Positions 17,414 through 27,355 of a stretch of DNA of 64,000 nucleotides are shown in pieces. Source of the stretch: Marinobacter segnicrescens (GTDB lineage: Bacteria; Pseudomonadota; Gammaproteobacteria; Pseudomonadales; Oleiphilaceae); assembly GCF_900111555.1 (NCBI RefSeq), contig NZ_FOHZ01000006.1:1-64000 (forward strand). The letters are read 5' to 3'. Below the pieces are notes generated by a model that worked only from the letters and a program-made list of their open reading frames with translations, was not told where the DNA came from and made no database searches. Position 1 is the first letter of the stretch. Each line of letters begins with the position of its first letter. Both the position numbers and the translations under genes were made by a program.

Positions 17414-18175
17414 TTAGCTGGACGTAATGAAGGCTGGCAGAAGGCCGGTTTCGGTGACCAGGTAGATTCCTTCGCGAAAGGGAACAGATTCGAACAGATC
17501 GCTGGTCCAGCTTAGCCGGTCCACCCTTTTGCGGGAGTCACCAAGCACGAACACTGGCTTTCCGGCAGTCAGCATGGCATCAGCCAGTACACCGGTACCA
17601 CTTTTGTTAACCAGCGCCTGGTCGTTGTACTGATCCACTCCGAATAGCGCGGCGTCCATGTCAGGTGCCCTGGCCAGCGCCTGCTCATCTGTCACCAGAT
17701 GACTCTGTATACCCTCCCTCTGTAATGCCTGGTACTGGAGCCGACCTTCGCCACCCGGCGCTGATATCGTCTGCCACACCTCGATCGACGGTGAAAATTC
17801 GTGGAGTCGACAGATCACCGACAGCAAAACGCCACTATGGCTGTGGGTGAGAATCCGGCTGCTGTCCCAGTTGCGCTGCCGGAGGAGATGGCTCGCAAGC
17901 TTCTGGTCGATATCGCGCCACTGCTGATCGTAATGCTCGAGCGTCTCGGGCACGGCTTTATAGCCCCGGGCCTCCAGCTCATCCAGCAGGTGGTGGACTA
18001 CTACCATGGACTTATCCACCTGCCGTAATGACTTCAAGGCCCATTTCAGCTGCTGCCGGTCCGGCTGCTCACCACCATAGCCGCTGAGCGCCTGCACAAT
18101 CTTCGATGCCAGGGTGGATGAGCCATGGGCCTGGTCATTGATAATCTCCTGAATGCGTTTCTCAAAGGTGGTCAT
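17414..18175 (-). CDS. Initiation factor 2B alpha/beta/delta-like protein
   Basis: The 253-residue protein resembles the eIF-2B/methylthioribose-1-phosphate isomerase family. It shows a helical N-terminal region, then ILTHSHSGVLLSVI near residues 105-118, DMDAALFGVDQYNDQALVNKSGTG and KPVFVLGDSRKR. In bacteria, members act as sugar-phosphate isomerases or have no known role. The start at 18175 has GGAG six bases upstream and was preferred over 18187. It is divergent from the lytic transglycosylase gene. Confidence 0.75.
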   Translation of the reverse strand: MTTFEKRIQEIINDQAHGSSTLASKIVQALSGYGGEQPDRQQLKWALKSLRQVDKSMVVVHHLLDELEARGYKAVPETLEHYDQQWRDIDQKLASHLLRQRNWDSSRILTHSHSGVLLSVICRLHEFSPSIEVWQTISAPGGEGRLQYQALQREGIQSHLVTDEQALARAPDMDAALFGVDQYNDQALVNKSGTGVLADAMLTAGKPVFVLGDSRKRVDRLSWTSDLFESVPFREGIYLVTETGLLPAFITSS

Positions 18176-18446
18176 AGGCCACTCCACAGGGACACAGCCT
18201 GTTCATGTGAGCGTTGATGACAGTGTCGCTTGGGTCAAGCCCGAAGGGCAACGGGGCGTCAGCGGATACTGTTACCCATATAATCACAGTGAATGGCTGG
18301 TCGTGGGAATATAGTCTGCGGGTTCGAAATGTTGCCGGGTTCCGGTTTGGGTGGGATGATTTTGCTATCATTCGCGTAATGCCCTGGCCATGTTGCCCGA
18401 TTCCCGGCGTACCGGGCCGTTGTTCTGCGAATGTCATGAGGTGTGA

Positions 18447-19160
18447 ATGGGTCGTCCTGTCCATTTACTGGTTACAACCCTGCTTTGCCTTTTGCCTGCC
18501 ATGGTGTCTGTCATGCCTGCTACTGCAGACACAGTGCGCCGGGTTGTCCACCCTGATGGTCGGGTGGAGTACACCAATGCCCCCGCAGGCCGCAAGGCCC
18601 TTGCCAGCACTGGCCGGGAAACGGTCTATAAGTACAAGGACGAGAACGGGGTAGTGACGTTCAGCGAGGCGAGGCCTTCCCGGGCAGCCTTTGATGTCAT
18701 TCGTTTCGAATGCTACGCATGCAGGCCAGACTCGAAGGTGAACTGGCAACGCACCCCGCTGTTTACGGGTCGTTATGACGACGAAATCAAAACCACTGCG
18801 CAGGAGTTCAATATCGACCCGGCGCTGGTTCGCGCTGTGATCCACGCCGAGAGTGCGTTCAACCCACAGGCGGTTTCCTCCAAGGGGGCGCAGGGCTTGA
18901 TGCAGCTGATGCCCGGAACGGCACGGGAAGTCGGCGTCACCAACGCCCTGGACGCTGGCCAGAACATTCGCGGTGGGGTTAACTACCTTGCCCGCATGAT
19001 CGAGCTCCACAATGGTGATGTCCGACTGGCGACCGCTGCCTATAACGCTGGTCCGGGTGCCGTCCGGCGGCACAATGGTATTCCACCCTATGCGGAGACC
19101 CGGGCCTATGTGGAGCGGGTCGGCATTCTCCACGAACGTTATCGCCTGGCCAGCAACTGA
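18447..19160 (+). CDS. Lytic transglycosylase with N-terminal DUF4124-like domain
   Basis: The 237-residue protein cleaves the glycan strands of peptidoglycan in the periplasm. A signal peptide covers residues 1-27. A DUF4124-like segment (YKYKDENGVVTFSEARP) lies near 61-77. The SLT domain spans about 108-225, with catalytic Glu135 (HAESAFNPQAVSSKGAQG) and the AAYNAGPGAVRRHNGIPPY motif. It stands alone, divergent from the IF-2B-like gene. Confidence 0.92.
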   Translation: MGRPVHLLVTTLLCLLPAMVSVMPATADTVRRVVHPDGRVEYTNAPAGRKALASTGRETVYKYKDENGVVTFSEARPSRAAFDVIRFECYACRPDSKVNWQRTPLFTGRYDDEIKTTAQEFNIDPALVRAVIHAESAFNPQAVSSKGAQGLMQLMPGTAREVGVTNALDAGQNIRGGVNYLARMIELHNGDVRLATAAYNAGPGAVRRHNGIPPYAETRAYVERVGILHERYRLASN

Positions 19161-19306
19161 CCCCATTCATGGCCCTGGCGTACAGGGTCTGCTATGTCCT
19201 CCATATCCCTCCGTCGGTTGATCAGGTGGCCCTCCCATAGTCTAGACTGATCGGCATCGGGCCATGTTCCATGATCATGGCTGTTATCCGACATTGAGGA
19301 GGTCCT

Positions 19307-20797
19307 ATGAACGCCAACGCCAACGCCGACCAGAATGTCCGCCCGGACTATGACGAGGTGATCAAGTCTATTGCAGACTATGTGCTGGACACCCCAATCG
19401 ATAGTGAGGAAGCCTGGACCACAGCCCGCTATTGCCTGATGGATACCCTGGGGTGTGGACTGCTGGCACTGCGTTTCCCGGAATGCACCAAACACCTCGG
19501 GCCGCTGGTTCAGGGTACGTTGGTGCCCCATGGTGCCAGGGTCCCTGGTACGTCGTTCGAGCTGGACCCGGTAAAGGCGGCCTGGGATATCGGGTGTATC
19601 GTGCGCTGGCTGGACTACAACGACACCTGGCTGGCGGCGGAATGGGGGCACCCTTCGGATAACCTGGGCGGGATCCTGGCCGTGGCGGATCACCTTTCCC
19701 GCCGGCGAGTGGCCAACGGTGAAGCACCTTTGACCATGAAAACCGTGCTGGAGGCCATGATCAAGGCCCACGAAATTCAGGGCGTGCTGGCGCTGGAGAA
19801 CTCCTTCAACCGGGTCGGGTTGGACCATGTGGTGCTGGTCAAGGTGGCGTCCACGGCAGTGACGGCGTGGCTGATGGGGGCAAGCCGGGACCAGTTGCTG
19901 TCGGCGCTGTCCCATGCCTGGGTGGATGGGCAGTCATTGCGCACCTATCGCCATGCCCCCAATGCCGGCTCGCGGAAGTCCTGGGCAGCCGGGGACGCCA
20001 CCTCCCGCGCTGTACGGCTGGCGGATATCGCCCTGAGAGGGGAAATGGGTATCCCCGGTGTGCTCACGGCGCCACAGTGGGGTTTCTACGACGTTCTCTT
20101 CAGCAAGACCAACCGTGACCAGGCGATCAAGCCGGAAGGACAACGCCAGTTCTCGCTACCGCAACCGTTCGGCAGCTATGTGATGGAAAATATCCTGTTC
20201 AAGATCTCTTTCCCGGCTGAGTTCCATGCCCAGACGGCAGCGGAGGCGGCGGTGAAGCTTCATCCCCAGGTCCGTGACCGCCTGGGTGAGATTGACCGGA
20301 TTGAGCTGGTGACCCACGAGTCCGCTATCCGCATCATCTCCAAGCAGGGCAAGCTGGCCAACGCCGCAGACCGGGATCATTGCCTGCAGTATATGGCCGC
20401 GGTGCCACTGATCTTCGGGGAACTGAACGCTGAGCACTATGAAGACACGTTCCACGAAGCCCATCCCATCATCGATGAGATCCGCGACAAGATGGAAGTG
20501 ATTGAAGACGAGCGTTACACCCGCGAATACCTGGAGCCGGACAAGCGGTCCATTGCCAATGCCATACAGGTGTTCTTCAAGGATGGCAGCAGCACCGAGC
20601 GGGTAGCCGTGGAATACCCCATAGGTCACCGCCGCCGTCGGGAGGAGGGGTTGCCGCTACTGGTGGAGAAGTTCCGCACAAACCTGGCAACGCGGTTTCC
20701 GCAGCCGACCTGTGACCAGATCCTGGGTATCTGCGACCATCATCAGACCCTCGAAGACACTCCGGTACACCGTTTCATGGATCGGTTTGTCATCTGA
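19307..20797 (+). CDS. prpD: 2-methylcitrate dehydratase PrpD
   Basis: The 496-residue protein dehydrates 2-methylcitrate to 2-methylaconitate in the methylcitrate cycle of propionate oxidation. [49 protein letters not shown] and the C-terminal [10 protein letters not shown] segment are diagnostic of PrpD. Length fits (E. coli 483). A GAGGAGGTCCT ribosome site lies upstream. No prpB, prpC or acnD is adjacent, so the gene stands alone here. Confidence 0.93.
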   Translation: MNANANADQNVRPDYDEVIKSIADYVLDTPIDSEEAWTTARYCLMDTLGCGLLALRFPECTKHLGPLVQGTLVPHGARVPGTSFELDPVKAAWDIGCIVRWLDYNDTWLAAEWGHPSDNLGGILAVADHLSRRRVANGEAPLTMKTVLEAMIKAHEIQGVLALENSFNRVGLDHVVLVKVASTAVTAWLMGASRDQLLSALSHAWVDGQSLRTYRHAPNAGSRKSWAAGDATSRAVRLADIALRGEMGIPGVLTAPQWGFYDVLFSKTNRDQAIKPEGQRQFSLPQPFGSYVMENILFKISFPAEFHAQTAAEAAVKLHPQVRDRLGEIDRIELVTHESAIRIISKQGKLANAADRDHCLQYMAAVPLIFGELNAEHYEDTFHEAHPIIDEIRDKMEVIEDERYTREYLEPDKRSIANAIQVFFKDGSSTERVAVEYPIGHRRRREEGLPLLVEKFRTNLATRFPQPTCDQILGICDHHQTLEDTPVHRFMDRFVI

Positions 20798-20827
20798 CGA
20801 CGTGCCGGCAGGGGCCCGCCCGGGCCC

Positions 20828-22201
20828 TCAGGCCTGGGCGGCTTCGGCAGAGGTGTCGATACGGTATTTGTTCGTCAGGTTATAGAGTGTGGGTCGGGTA
20901 ATCCCCAGCAGTCGTGAGGCCTGGGCCATGTTGAATCCGGTGGTTTTAAGCGCCTGCAAAATGGCATTGCGCTCGGCGGTTTCCCGAACCTGGCGCAGGT
21001 TGAGCTGATTATCCGCCTGCTCGCTGTCGTCGCTGAGTTCCAGGTCAGTGGCGGTAACCCGCTTGCCCTCTGCCATGATGGTGGCCCGCTTGACCTTGTT
21101 GATCATCTCGCGAACGTTGCCCGGCCAGCCATAGCTGTTGATGGCCCGCACGGCATCATCGCTGAAGGAGAGATTCGGCCGGTCAAGCTGGCGCGACAGG
21201 TTTTGCAACAGGGAGCGAGCAATCACCAGGGGGTCGCCCTGGCGGTCCCGGAGCGCAGGTACGTCCAGGGTGATCTCACTGATGCGGTAGTAAAGGTCTT
21301 CCCGGAATTCGCCGCTATCGATGAGTTGACGAACATCCCGGTGGGTGGCGCAAACCACCCGTACATCCACTGCCACGGGCTTTACGCTGCCGACCCGGTC
21401 TACTGAGCGCTCCTGCAGGAAGCGCAACAGCTTGGCCTGCAGCGACATGGGCATATCCCCGATTTCATCCAGGAACAGTGTGCCACCGTTGGCACTCTCG
21501 ATCTTGCCTTTCTTGCTCTGGGTGGCCCCGGTGAATGCGCCTTTTTCGTAACCGAACAGTTCGCTTTCCAGCAGGTTCTCCGGAATGGCAGCGCAATTGA
21601 TGGCGGCAAAGGACTTGTCAGCCCGGTGGCTGAGGTCGTGAAGTGCACGGGCCAGCAGTTCCTTGCCGGTGCCCGTCTCACCCGTGATGAGGGTCGTAAC
21701 ATCTGTGGGGGCGACTTTTTCGAGCGTGCGGCAGACGGAGAGCATCTGCGGACTGGCAGCAACAATACCCTTGATGTTGGTACCGTTGTGTCGACTGGCC
21801 AACTCACGGTTTTCCGTTTCGAGTTCAGCCAGCCGGAATGCCCGGTTGACCACGAATGTCAGGATGTCCGGGTCCAGCGGCTTCTGGTAGAAATCCGACG
21901 CGCCCATGCCAATGGCCCTGACGGCGTTTTCCTTGTCTTCGCGCCCGGTCACCACAATGACCTTGACCATGGGGGAGAGGCGGAGGATGTCATCGAGCAG
22001 GGCAAAACCCTCGGAAGCACCACCGGGGTCCGGTGGCAGGCCCAGGTCAAGGGTCACCACCTGGGGTTCGTTCCTGCGCAGGCTGGCCAGGGCGCTGGCC
22101 CGATCGGCTGCAACTTCCACCTCCAGGTCAGTGCTGAAACACCAGCGCATCTGACTCTGCAGGCCCGGATCGTCTTCAACTATCAGCAGTCGCTTGGTCA
22201 C
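20828..22201 (-). CDS. prsR: PEP-CTERM system response regulator PrsR
   Basis: The 457-residue regulator has a receiver domain at 1-120 with D10, D11 and probable phospho-acceptor D52 (VTLDLGLP). A sigma-54 activator AAA+ domain follows (GETGTGKELLARALHD near 170, GAFTGATQSKKG, GTLFLDEIGDMP), and a Fis-type HTH ends the protein (NMAQASRLLGITRPTLYNLT). GAFTGA contacts sigma-54. PrsR with PrsK controls PEP-CTERM/exopolysaccharide genes in related bacteria. No PEP-CTERM cargo or exosortase lies in this window. It follows prsK by 75 bases. Confidence 0.9.
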   Translation of the reverse strand: MTKRLLIVEDDPGLQSQMRWCFSTDLEVEVAADRASALASLRRNEPQVVTLDLGLPPDPGGASEGFALLDDILRLSPMVKVIVVTGREDKENAVRAIGMGASDFYQKPLDPDILTFVVNRAFRLAELETENRELASRHNGTNIKGIVAASPQMLSVCRTLEKVAPTDVTTLITGETGTGKELLARALHDLSHRADKSFAAINCAAIPENLLESELFGYEKGAFTGATQSKKGKIESANGGTLFLDEIGDMPMSLQAKLLRFLQERSVDRVGSVKPVAVDVRVVCATHRDVRQLIDSGEFREDLYYRISEITLDVPALRDRQGDPLVIARSLLQNLSRQLDRPNLSFSDDAVRAINSYGWPGNVREMINKVKRATIMAEGKRVTATDLELSDDSEQADNQLNLRQVRETAERNAILQALKTTGFNMAQASRLLGITRPTLYNLTNKYRIDTSAEAAQA

Positions 22202-22276
22202 AACAAGACAAGTCCTTTCGTTGTTGGCGTAACTCGTTTTTATTCAACCGGGGTCTGTCGTAAGTGTCGACTGAAT

Positions 22277-24442
22277 TCACGGGGAATGCAATCCTCTGGC
22301 CCGCTCTGGTAACGCTTCCGGGGCTGGCTCTTCTACCGTGTCGGGTTCAGGATCGGCCGGTTCAGTCCGGCTAGCCAGGCGTACGGTTGGCAGCAACACT
22401 GAAAAGCAGGACCCCATGCCGGGCTCACTGGTGACGTCAATATTGCCCCCAAGCTGTCGGACGTACTCCCGGGCCTGATAGGCACCGATACCCATACCCG
22501 TAAGGCCCTTGGTGCTCTCGAACGGCTTGAACAACTGCATGCGAATAAACTCCTCGCTCATGCCGGTACCAGTATCCTGGATAAACAGGACGACATGGTC
22601 AGAGGATGCCTTCAGGGTGAGTGTCACTTCTCCGTCTGGTGGTGTGGCGTCCTGCGCGTTCTGGATGAGGTGGCCCAGCACGCTCCACAACTGGTCCCGG
22701 TCAGCCCTCACCATCACCGGATCTGAAGGACCGAGAACCCTTGGCCGAGGCTGGTTACGGCAATAATGAGTAGCCAGTTCCCCGATCATCTGGTGCAGGT
22801 TCAGCGGACTCTGCTCCCCCTGAACGGGAGCCGGCTTGCGAATGTGGTCCACCAGGTTGGACATCTTCTGCACCGCATGGTCGGTGGTGCTGATCATGTC
22901 ATCGATAAACGCCGGGTTGTCCCGGTGATGGGCGGAATTGCGTACCAGCAGCGAGAGCTGGGCAATGAGGGTTTTCAGGTCATGCACCATGAAGGCGGAC
23001 GCCTTGCTGACCGCCTCGAATTGCATGGCCCGTGAGAGTCGGTTCTGGGCGTCCGCCTGCGCCAACAGGTTACAGGTCTGCCGGGCCACGACACGTACCA
23101 GGTCGAAGTTTTCCCAGTTCAGTTCCACCCGGGCATTGGCCCGTCCCACCAGCGTAATGCCGTAGAGTTCATTGCCCAGATACATGGGTATCAGGAGCCA
23201 GCCATGACTGAACTTCAGAATCGGGTCCGGTATTTCCAGCAGGTTGTAGCGCACGGGGTCACTGCGGTATTCGTCCAGGTCTATGATCCATTCCCGCTCG
23301 CTGAAGAAGCGGGCCAGTTCGCAGGTGCCGTCGATACTGGTGAAGCGGGGCTGCTCCATATTAACGGTGTTCTGGAGCATGAAATTACCATCTTCGTCCC
23401 TTACCCAGAGCGCACCGGAGCTGCTTTCCAGCAACCCTGCCAGAATCCGGATGATTCGCTCCGGAAGCGGTGGTTGGTCGCTCAGGTTGGCCAGCTCCCT
23501 GGTCATCTTGAGCCACTCTTCCCGGTAGTCATACTTGTAGTCGAAGAAGTTCTGGCTGATAAACACCATCAGGCGGGCGCGGAACCTGCGTGAGGTAAGC
23601 AGCAGGCCCAGAAATGCCAGGGCGCCGGTGATAAACAGCATTTGCAGGGCGTCGCCCCAGTCGCCGCCGAGAACCCGGACGTAGTAACCCCCGGCAGCGG
23701 CAAACAGAAGGTAGATACCGGCAAATACCAGGGCACTGACGTGGAACATGGCGTTGCGGGAAAGCTGGAATTCCACCGGCTGCTTGCGGGTGTTTATCAT
23801 GGTGATGCCCAGCAATGGAACGATCAACGCGTTCACCATGCCCCGGGCGTCCCAGAAGCCGCTGGAGATTTGGCCGAACAGCAAGGCATCCGTGTACATG
23901 AAGAAGTCATAGGCAAACAGGGTCAGTATGCCAATACACAGATACCGGATACTGGAGCGGCTGGACTGAAGGGAATTACGCCAGATCTGCTCCACCAGGC
24001 AGATACCCAGGAGCGAAAGGGCGATCTGGCCGACGAGCTTCAGCTTGCCGCTCACCAGGGGAAACGATAACAGGGATTCCAGGGCTGCGAGGGTGAACAG
24101 CACGAAGATGATGGCAAAGGTGGAGAAGCCCAGCAGGCGGCGGGTGCGCCCCGCGGCCAGGATTTGCCGGTCAGCGGAGCGCAGCAGGGCCAGCAGGACC
24201 ATGACCCAGCCCGAGTCGCGCAGCAGTTCCAGCAGATAGCGCACGATGAAGGACGGTTCACCCCAGAGTTGCTGGCTGACCAGCGACCCTGCCCACAGGG
24301 TGGACAGCAACGCCGAGAACAGCAGCATCCGGTCCGAGGTCCGGCGCAGGTAGCGAGTCAGGATCAGTCCACCCAGCAGCATGAATGCCAGGGTGGCGGC
24401 GGCATGGCTGATCAGTCCGAATTCATTGAACATCAACTGCAC
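22277..24442 (-). CDS. prsK: PEP-CTERM system histidine kinase PrsK
   Basis: The 721-residue kinase has about eight N-terminal transmembrane segments (roughly 10-290), a GAF-like domain (about 320-460), an H-box MVHDLKTLIAQLSLLVRNS near residue 485 and an HATPase domain with N-box HLIQNAQDAT, G1 DTGTGMSEE and G2 GLTGMGIGAYQAREYV. This layout matches PrsK. A signal sensed by the membrane part is not known. It lies directly downstream of the epimerase gene (36 bases), in the same direction as prsR. Confidence 0.9.
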   Translation of the reverse strand: MQLMFNEFGLISHAAATLAFMLLGGLILTRYLRRTSDRMLLFSALLSTLWAGSLVSQQLWGEPSFIVRYLLELLRDSGWVMVLLALLRSADRQILAAGRTRRLLGFSTFAIIFVLFTLAALESLLSFPLVSGKLKLVGQIALSLLGICLVEQIWRNSLQSSRSSIRYLCIGILTLFAYDFFMYTDALLFGQISSGFWDARGMVNALIVPLLGITMINTRKQPVEFQLSRNAMFHVSALVFAGIYLLFAAAGGYYVRVLGGDWGDALQMLFITGALAFLGLLLTSRRFRARLMVFISQNFFDYKYDYREEWLKMTRELANLSDQPPLPERIIRILAGLLESSSGALWVRDEDGNFMLQNTVNMEQPRFTSIDGTCELARFFSEREWIIDLDEYRSDPVRYNLLEIPDPILKFSHGWLLIPMYLGNELYGITLVGRANARVELNWENFDLVRVVARQTCNLLAQADAQNRLSRAMQFEAVSKASAFMVHDLKTLIAQLSLLVRNSAHHRDNPAFIDDMISTTDHAVQKMSNLVDHIRKPAPVQGEQSPLNLHQMIGELATHYCRNQPRPRVLGPSDPVMVRADRDQLWSVLGHLIQNAQDATPPDGEVTLTLKASSDHVVLFIQDTGTGMSEEFIRMQLFKPFESTKGLTGMGIGAYQAREYVRQLGGNIDVTSEPGMGSCFSVLLPTVRLASRTEPADPEPDTVEEPAPEALPERARGLHSP

Positions 24443-24478
24443 ATCCTGTGATCCGTTCCCCGTCCGACCCTCACGAGG

Positions 24479-25426
24479 CTAAACCGGGTGCTTATTCTCA
24501 CGATAATAGTGAAATATATCATCCAGGGACCGTTGGGGGTAAAAACCAAAGTCCCTTTTAAAGGCTCTTCCGTCGATGATGACAGGGTACTTGTAAAAGT
24601 CCATCAGATACGGTGGGAAGCGCTTCAGGCTGAGTACCCTGAGCAGCGTGCGGGGCAGTAACGGCGGTATCGACGGAATCGGCACCTGTCGGCAGCCGCA
24701 AAGTTCCAGCGCCCGCTGGTAGGCCACCCAGTCGTCTGGCGCCACGTTATAGATGCCTTTTTGCTTGTGGCGCCAGGTGGCCACCAGGGCATCCGCCATG
24801 TCGTCGATATGGATGAACTGCATCATCGGCGAGAAGCCTGCCAGCACCGGCGCCCGCTCACCGGATAGCAAGGTGCTGATCGTATTACGCACACCGGGTC
24901 CGACGATGTTGCAAGGGCGAAGTACGGTGATGTTCAGGTGGGGGTAGCGCCACAGATAGATGTTTGCGAGGTTCTCCAGCTCTACGGAGTCCACCAGGTC
25001 CATGGTCAGCCCGGCTGCCTTCAGTGGCGCTTCCTCGTCAATCAGTGCCGGATTGAAGGGCACTGCGCCGTAAACATGGAAGGTGGACAGGATAATGACC
25101 CGTCTGACATTGTATTTATGGCTCAGGTCGAGCAGCTTCTGGGTACCCAGTACATTGGCGTTGTAGCGGCGCAGCCTGTTTTCCTGGCTGGACATTATGC
25201 GGCCCAGGTGAATGACACCATCAAAGTGGAAGCGGCGGAACAGGTCCTCGAACACACGTTTGTTGAAGTCGATGCAATAGCTGGGAATATCATCTCCGAG
25301 CCACACCTGTTCGCGGAAGTCCACCGCCACCAGGTCACAGGTTTCCCGCAGCTGGGCGATGACCTTCTGTGCGAGCGTGCCGGCGGCGCCGGTTACCAGT
25401 ATCTGCGGTCGTTTGGGTGCCGTCAT
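24479..25426 (-). CDS. NAD-dependent epimerase/dehydratase-like protein, catalytic pair not seen
   Basis: The 315-residue protein has an extended-SDR Rossmann start (ILVTGAAGTLAQKVIAQL, residues 9-26), then IHLGRIMSSQE, STFHVYGAVPFNP and RPCNIVGPGVRNTIS. The YxxxK motif expected about 30 residues after the STFHVYG strand is absent; the segment reads DSVELENLANIYLWR. It shares one base with the acyltransferase gene and precedes prsK by 36 bases. The role may be in glycan or lipid modification, but this is inference. Confidence 0.8.
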   Translation of the reverse strand: MTAPKRPQILVTGAAGTLAQKVIAQLRETCDLVAVDFREQVWLGDDIPSYCIDFNKRVFEDLFRRFHFDGVIHLGRIMSSQENRLRRYNANVLGTQKLLDLSHKYNVRRVIILSTFHVYGAVPFNPALIDEEAPLKAAGLTMDLVDSVELENLANIYLWRYPHLNITVLRPCNIVGPGVRNTISTLLSGERAPVLAGFSPMMQFIHIDDMADALVATWRHKQKGIYNVAPDDWVAYQRALELCGCRQVPIPSIPPLLPRTLLRVLSLKRFPPYLMDFYKYPVIIDGRAFKRDFGFYPQRSLDDIFHYYRENKHPV

Positions 25427-26241
25427 CAGAACAGCCTCTTGCGCTGGTTGAGTCCCTTCTTGATCATTTCCCCGACCGCAGCCTTCACTGAATCCACCCG
25501 GGCGGTCACCTGCTCTTCGGGAATATCGTCATTGTCGAAGAACATCGGGTCACCCACGCAGAGATGCACCTTGGCCGGCAGGATCACCGGGGCCGCGACG
25601 GGAAGGTAGGGCAGGCCAAGCAACCGGGCAAGGGGTTTGATATTGGCCAGGGCCGGAATGGTTTCCTCGCAGCCCACCACGCCAACAGGAACCACCGTGG
25701 CCTTGTGCTCCATTGCGAGGTGCATGAACCCGTTACCGAAACGCTTGAGCTGGTAGCGGTCCCGGTAGAGCTTGCCGGAGCCCCTGATGCCCTCGGGAAA
25801 GACAATGACCGCCTCGTTATTGGCCAGCATCCTCGCGCAGTTCACCGGGTCCCCGAGCACAGCCCCAAACTGGTTCAGCAGGTTACCCAGATACGGCACT
25901 GTCGGGAAGAAACGCTCTATCATGGCCCGTGGAATCCGCGGCTTGTCCTTCCGGGAAGCCAGGGCAAAGCCGATCAGTAAACCGTCAATGGGCAGCTGGC
26001 CGCTGTGGTTGGCAATGATGAGTACCGGGCCTTCCGCCGGTATCTTGTCGATGCCGTCCACCTCGACCCTGAAATATTTTTCGTAGATCTGCCGGGTGAT
26101 GGCATAGCCGATTTTGAGGGTTTCGTTGTTGTAGCCCCAGGGATCGTACCCAAGTGAGCCGATGGGCTTGCCGATGCTGTCGATCTGCTGGTCCAGTTCC
26201 GGGGAAACCAGACGTCGTTTGAGGAACTCTGCCAGACTCAT
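25426..26241 (-). CDS. Lysophospholipid acyltransferase family protein (PlsC-like)
   Basis: The 271-residue protein shows ANHSGQLPIDG near residues 73-83 and FPEGIRGSGK near 130-139, the acyl-acceptor binding motif of LPLAT enzymes. The catalytic motif is an NHSGxxPxDG variant, with six residues between His and Asp rather than four. This occurs in a bacterial acyltransferase subfamily. The acceptor is unknown. It is the first gene of a minus-strand run leading to the epimerase-like, prsK and prsR genes. Confidence 0.85.
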   Translation of the reverse strand: MSLAEFLKRRLVSPELDQQIDSIGKPIGSLGYDPWGYNNETLKIGYAITRQIYEKYFRVEVDGIDKIPAEGPVLIIANHSGQLPIDGLLIGFALASRKDKPRIPRAMIERFFPTVPYLGNLLNQFGAVLGDPVNCARMLANNEAVIVFPEGIRGSGKLYRDRYQLKRFGNGFMHLAMEHKATVVPVGVVGCEETIPALANIKPLARLLGLPYLPVAAPVILPAKVHLCVGDPMFFDNDDIPEEQVTARVDSVKAAVGEMIKKGLNQRKRLF

Positions 26242-26324
26242 GGGTAATCCTTTCTCCTGTCTAAACGGAGTATAGGCGATCCTGTAAAGGTATCGTCGTT
26301 CGGGCGCCGGGCGATGAAAGGTGG

Positions 26325-27233
26325 TCAGCTCGCACGACGCTCACGGCTCAGGGTCATTGCAAGGGTATGTTTCTGCCCTGCAGACAGTTCGCGGTAATCG
26401 TCAGCTGCATTGGCGGTTTCAACGCACAGCATGCTGGTCCAGGCATTGTCCGGGAAATCGGACAGGCGCCGGGCCTTATCAGGCCCCGGGTTCCAGACTA
26501 CCGTGGAGGCACTACCCCGGGCCGTTAACCGATAAATTCGTTCTCCGGTCTCGATGGTCATGTCAGGCGCCGCCTGGTAAATGCGGTCTGTCTCTCCCCT
26601 GAACCACACAGGACCGTCCTGGTTGCGTGGCTGCCAGCGATCCAGGGTGTCCAGGTAGGTGACGCCCTCGAGGCCTGAAATGGTGGTTTGTTCGATACCC
26701 GAAGCAGGCAGGTAGGTATGAAGCGCCTGGGTAATTGCCAGGGCGCCGCTACCATTGTTCTCGGTGGTCAGTTCCAGTGTCAGGGCCGAGGGGCTGAAGC
26801 GGAAGGTGATCTGCGCCCTTGCCGTGGCTGCCCAATGTTCCCGATGATTGACTGATGGCTCGAGCACGAGGGCGAGGGTCAGGTCTTCCGCTGTTTCCTG
26901 GAAACCTGCGAGGCTCCAGGGTGCGGTGCGCGCAAACCCGTGGGCGGGAATGTCGCTGCCACGGAGCTGGGAGCGCACTGGCCCTGGGTTGCGTGCCGGG
27001 TCGCCGAACCACGGCCAGCAGATCGGAATGCCCCCGCGAATGGACCGACCCAGCTCAAAGCGGGCAGATGGACTGAGCCAGAGCCAGTTCTGGTCGCCGG
27101 CCGGCGCGAACCTGTAGAGGTGGGCCCCCTGCAAAGCCAGGGAAGCGTGGAACCGTGGGTGGCTGATTTCCAGAACATCCAGTTCACCGACGCGGGTGAG
27201 TCGGGCATGGCGGGCGTTGGCGAGGTGGTTCAT
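26325..27233 (-). CDS. D-hexose-6-phosphate mutarotase (YeaD-like)
   Basis: The 302-residue protein interconverts alpha and beta anomers of hexose 6-phosphates. It shows LQGAHLYRF, IRGGIPICWPWFG, PAHGFARTAPWSL and the later TQALHTYLPAS and WNPGPDKARRLSDFP segments typical of the aldose-1-epimerase-like YeaD group. The start at 27233 (MNHLANARHAR) follows CAGGGA and was preferred over 27254. It is divergent from the oxygenase gene. Confidence 0.9.
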   Translation of the reverse strand: MNHLANARHARLTRVGELDVLEISHPRFHASLALQGAHLYRFAPAGDQNWLWLSPSARFELGRSIRGGIPICWPWFGDPARNPGPVRSQLRGSDIPAHGFARTAPWSLAGFQETAEDLTLALVLEPSVNHREHWAATARAQITFRFSPSALTLELTTENNGSGALAITQALHTYLPASGIEQTTISGLEGVTYLDTLDRWQPRNQDGPVWFRGETDRIYQAAPDMTIETGERIYRLTARGSASTVVWNPGPDKARRLSDFPDNAWTSMLCVETANAADDYRELSAGQKHTLAMTLSRERRAS

Positions 27234-27297
27234 GAAGATCCCTGCATTTTGCAACCAGGTAACGGTAACTGCCTATCAGAAACCGCGAACAGGGGGC

Positions 27298-27325
27298 TTC
27301 CTGCGCCCCCGGAAAGGTCTAGAAT
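27298..27325 (+). promoter_or_regulatory. Putative promoter for the 2OG-Fe(II) oxygenase gene
   Basis: TTCCTG and TAGAAT are separated by 16 bases, 31 bases upstream of the ATG at 27356. The match is moderate. Confidence 0.4.
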
Positions 27326-27355
27326 GCCGTTTTTTACCCGCCGGGAAAACCATTG

